From assembly GCA_028044295.1 (NCBI GenBank), contig JAOFSE010000002.1, positions 62,001-126,000 on the forward strand: a stretch of DNA of 64,000 bases. The letters run 5' to 3'. The position numbers and the translations under genes are program-made. This stretch comes from Sulfurimonas sp. (GTDB lineage Bacteria; Campylobacterota; Campylobacteria; Campylobacterales; Sulfurimonadaceae). This document shows, one piece after another, positions 61,535-64,000 of the stretch; positions within the stretch are counted from its first letter, which is position 1, and each line of letters opens with the position of its first letter. The notes beneath the pieces are model-generated. The model was not told the DNA's origin and did not search any database. It saw only the letters and a program-made list of their open reading frames with translations.

Positions 61535-62326
61535 TTATTTATAAACCTCGTGTTTAACTCTTGAAGCTGTTATTTGACCTATCCAAAATATTTCACCAAT
61601 AAGTGCTTCACTCATATAACCATCAGAATCGAAAGCTACTAGTAAATCTACTATAGAGTCATCTTCATCTGCTGGCTTTACATGTAAGTTATATATCTCT
61701 TTAGTATCTTTAGAAAAGTTCAATCCTGCTAGTTTTTTCTCTTCACCTTCTAAAAATGAGAGAGTAACTTTATTTTTATTGTTATATGCACCTACAGCAA
61801 GAAGCTCATACTCTTTTGTTTTAGCATTAGAGTTTTCTCTAGCATTTAAAAAAGCTGTTAGCGAGTCAGAAGCCACATAGGTGTCTAAAGTTTTTTCTTT
61901 ACGTGATGTTTCATTGACATCCTCTATACACATCTCAAATTTTATTGCATCAAATTTAGTTTTAGAAACTATTTTTTCCTTATCTTCAACTAAATGAACT
62001 TTCTTCTGTGAGTGATTAAAAGTGTAGTTCTGAACTCTACTTTTTCTATCATTTCTTTTTATTTTTACAAAACTATCAGGAATATATTTCCCATTAACTA
62101 TCCTACCTATACTTGTAAACCTTTCAACTCTATTTGAAGTCAAAGTTGCTGCAACACCGATTATGACAGCATCAAGATGAGCCTTGTACTTATCTTCATC
62201 TACCTCTACATGTAGGTCTGCGTAACCAACTTGTCCGAACATCCCTACATTTACATGATACTTCGAAAAAAATCCACCAGCATTTACTAGAGAAAGACCT
62301 AAAATAAGTAGTACAAAAAATTTCAT
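61535..62326 (-). CDS. DUF3108-like periplasmic protein
   Basis: A 263-aa protein with a signal peptide (MKFFVLLILGLSLVNA). The beta-rich mature part (YHVNVGMFGQVGYADLHVEV, VERFTSIGRIVNGKYIPDSF, YTFNHSQKKVHLV) fits the DUF3108 pattern of envelope proteins. It begins directly after the barrel gene (0-nt gap), so the pair is likely one unit. An exact CTACATGTAG lies at 62206. Confidence 0.65.
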   Translation of the reverse strand: MKFFVLLILGLSLVNAGGFFSKYHVNVGMFGQVGYADLHVEVDEDKYKAHLDAVIIGVAATLTSNRVERFTSIGRIVNGKYIPDSFVKIKRNDRKSRVQNYTFNHSQKKVHLVEDKEKIVSKTKFDAIKFEMCIEDVNETSRKEKTLDTYVASDSLTAFLNARENSNAKTKEYELLAVGAYNNKNKVTLSFLEGEEKKLAGLNFSKDTKEIYNLHVKPADEDDSIVDLLVAFDSDGYMSEALIGEIFWIGQITASRVKHEVYK

Positions 62327-63370
62327 TTATATATTTCCAAAGTAAAAATCTAAGTTTAATCTTATCATGTAATTAGCTTTATAATCATACTGTCGATGAA
62401 AACTAACACCTGGTTGCACTTCATAAGAGAACCATTTTCTCCATACACTTTTACGCCAATTTAGAGTAGTTGAGTAATCATTTATACCAGAATATGGTGT
62501 GTCATATTCATCAACTTTATATTTCGTATTTCCACTAAAAGACTGAGAAAGACTGAGACCACTTTTACCTTTAATAGTATGGTAGTATGTAGATGAAAGA
62601 CTATAGTCCATACCATCTATGTGAGACTGTGATTGACGACGAAGACCAAACCTTAGCATGGAAGTATCTTTTAATTTTCTATCAAAGTAAACAATTGAGG
62701 TTTCCCTCCAATCATCTTTTATAGAAAATTTAAACTCCTGGATAGGTTCTATAGTCCATTTTCCTGTGTTAAATACTTTAGAATATCTAGCCCTTGCATA
62801 TAAGTTTAGACCACTCGTACCTATAGAATATCTTGACTTAATACCATGATATTCTGGTGAGAAGTAATTGACACCAATATCTGGTAGATTTTCAATGTCA
62901 TCTTCTGGATTTGTTTCGTCTATATAGCTATCTTTAATATTATCTATAAAGAGATTGAAGTTCTTCTTTGTTCTGCTAAGTGGAATATGGGCTCTGATTT
63001 TATAGTTATATCTTGTAGATTCTTTTGATTGAAGTAGCGTTGACAAACGAAGTCTTATAAAAGTCTTATTGGTCTCATTTAAGAATTTTTCATTTTGAAA
63101 AAACTCATCAATGGCATTTTCATTGCCACTATAAAAAGCTTTATCAAGTCTATCTTCTAAATCGTTACATGTAGAATCACTTAGTGAGTCACTGAACATG
63201 CCTCCTAAACTTTTATCTATATAATTAAAAAGGGTATTTACATCTTGGGATATGTTCTTTTGTTTAGTATCTATATATTCTTGAAAATCATATTTTTCTT
63301 GTACTTCTTGAGCATGAAGAGTAGTTAAAAATAGTACATGTGCAAAAAAAATTGTTATACGAAAAAACAT
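62327..63370 (-). CDS. Predicted outer-membrane beta-barrel protein
   Basis: A 347-aa protein with a signal peptide (MFFRITIFFAHVLFLTTLHA), a helical charged N-terminal half (about 25-130) and a C-terminal half of alternating strands (GLNLYARARYSKVF, MLRFGLRRQSQS, SYEVQPGVSFHRQ) ending NLDFYFGNI, a typical last barrel strand. No family recognised. RBS GGGGAGG is strong. Confidence 0.65.
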   Translation of the reverse strand: MFFRITIFFAHVLFLTTLHAQEVQEKYDFQEYIDTKQKNISQDVNTLFNYIDKSLGGMFSDSLSDSTCNDLEDRLDKAFYSGNENAIDEFFQNEKFLNETNKTFIRLRLSTLLQSKESTRYNYKIRAHIPLSRTKKNFNLFIDNIKDSYIDETNPEDDIENLPDIGVNYFSPEYHGIKSRYSIGTSGLNLYARARYSKVFNTGKWTIEPIQEFKFSIKDDWRETSIVYFDRKLKDTSMLRFGLRRQSQSHIDGMDYSLSSTYYHTIKGKSGLSLSQSFSGNTKYKVDEYDTPYSGINDYSTTLNWRKSVWRKWFSYEVQPGVSFHRQYDYKANYMIRLNLDFYFGNI

Positions 63371-63429
63371 ATGACTTTCCTCCCCTACCTATATTAATTA
63401 TATCGACATTTTTATTAAAATAAGATGGG

Positions 63430-63435
63430 TATAAT
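63430..63435 (+). promoter_or_regulatory. -10 box, leaderless geometry, for the EamA transporter
   Basis: GGGTATAAT (box 63430-63435), seven bases, then ATG at 63443; no ribosome site. Confidence 0.5.
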
Positions 63436-63442
63436 TTCGTTT

Positions 63443-64000
63443 ATGAAATTAATTAAAGAATTAAATAGTGGTGTGAAGTATATGCTTTTAGCATCTTTTC
63501 TTTTCGCATTTATGGGAGCATTTGCTAAGCTTGCTTCCGAGAGCATACCATCACTTGAAGTTGTATTTTTTAGAAATATTTTTGGTGTAATTATCATAGG
63601 TTATGCAGTGTACAAAACACCAATGGTACACAAAGGTGGTAGACCTTTTTTACTCTTTTTTCGTGGGTTTATGGGTTTTATTGCAGTTCTTGCATATTTT
63701 TATAATATCGCAAATATACCCCTGGGGGATGCTGTTACTTTTTCTAAAACATCACCTATTTTCACAGCAATATTTGCATGGGCTTTTTTACAAGAAAAAT
63801 TGACACTAAGTGCATGGAGCGCAGTTTTTATAGGTTTTATCGGAATAATTTTGATTACACAACCAACAGGTTTTTCTTTTACTAAGTATGACATTCTTGG
63901 TATCTTTAGTGGAGTAGGTGCTGCTCTTGCATACACTTCTGTAAGAGAGTTGAAAAAACATTATGACACGAGAGCAATTGTACTCTCCTTTACACTCACA
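63443..64000 (+). CDS. EamA/DMT-family transporter, 5' part
   Basis: The open frame runs off the right edge; 186 codons are visible. It begins MKLIKELNSGVKYMLLASFL and shows five to six membrane helices, EVVFFRNIFGVIIIGY, FFRGFMGFIAVLAYFY and LGDAVTFSKTSPIFTAIFAW, the first EamA repeat, and the start of the second repeat. The family exports or imports metabolites such as amino acids; substrate unknown. Confidence 0.88.
   Translation, partial: MKLIKELNSGVKYMLLASFLFAFMGAFAKLASESIPSLEVVFFRNIFGVIIIGYAVYKTPMVHKGGRPFLLFFRGFMGFIAVLAYFYNIANIPLGDAVTFSKTSPIFTAIFAWAFLQEKLTLSAWSAVFIGFIGIILITQPTGFSFTKYDILGIFSGVGAALAYTSVRELKKHYDTRAIVLSFTLT

Overview
The window is a 64 kb piece of an AT-rich bacterial chromosome that I assign to the phylum Campylobacterota (epsilonproteobacteria), most likely a Sulfurimonas-like genus. 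The evidence is a set of lineage-typical genes: a MagIII-like DNA glycosylase, an Lpp20-family lipoprotein cluster, a PgbA-type protein, the flgB-flgC-fliE-ftsI order, the dnaB-comEC neighbourhood, and a prfB without the programmed frameshift. Most promoters show a clear TATAAT -10 box but no -35 box. The phylum is fairly certain; the genus is a guess.

Layout. 1-5.0 kb: 3' end of selO, a D-Ala-D-Ala carboxypeptidase, DNA repair, an AEC permease, thioredoxin, rlmB and yaaA. 5.1-9.8 kb: a three-gene signalling operon (FecR-domain protein, CHASE2 adenylate cyclase, and a GAF + HD-GYP + class II cAMP phosphodiesterase fusion). 9.8-27.2 kb: the translation/transcription superoperon, tRNA-Thr-Tyr-Gly-Thr, tuf, rpmG, tRNA-Trp, secE, nusG, rplKAJL, rpoB, rpoC (separate, 8-nt overlap), then rpsL, rpsG, fusA. 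27.2-33.3 kb: small membrane proteins, bpt, prfB, panC, ftsI. 33.0-34.3 kb: fliE, flgC, flgB behind a predicted sigma-54 promoter. 34.4-39.8 kb: two prepilin-like genes, priA, three small lipoproteins and a caspase-like protein with an EF-hand loop. 39.8-47.5 kb: NUDIX, M23 peptidase, PgbA-like protein, glcD, comEC, dnaB, ispG. 47.6-54.4 kb: alr, small genes, rsmG, ribA, hemB, argF, trpS, hpf, hemJ. 54.4-64 kb: a PDZ-S41 protease fused to a caspase-like domain, der, three Lpp20-type lipoproteins, a phosphoribosyltransferase, a TerB-DnaJ protein, a DUF3108-like protein, a probable outer-membrane barrel, and the start of an EamA transporter.

The most striking signals are these. (1) The palindrome CTACATGTAG occurs about ten times exactly, plus many one-mismatch copies, where well under one is expected. 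It is read in different codon frames, forms an inverted-pair terminator after rpoC and is dense in comEC, which recalls DNA-uptake sequences or HIP1-like repeats. (2) The cAMP synthesis/degradation cassette ends in a protein that carries two different cyclic-nucleotide phosphodiesterase domains. (3) There is an S41 protease-caspase fusion and a second caspase-like protein. (4) Many genes show TATAAT followed 6-7 nt later by ATG, the geometry of leaderless mRNAs. (5) A 22-bp near-perfect inverted repeat encloses tRNA-Thr(GGT) just before the tuf promoter.

No CRISPR array, insertion sequence, prophage, rRNA or replication origin was seen. Most of the window is core genome. No gene-free stretch exceeds 300 nt except the tRNA region, which is described feature by feature.
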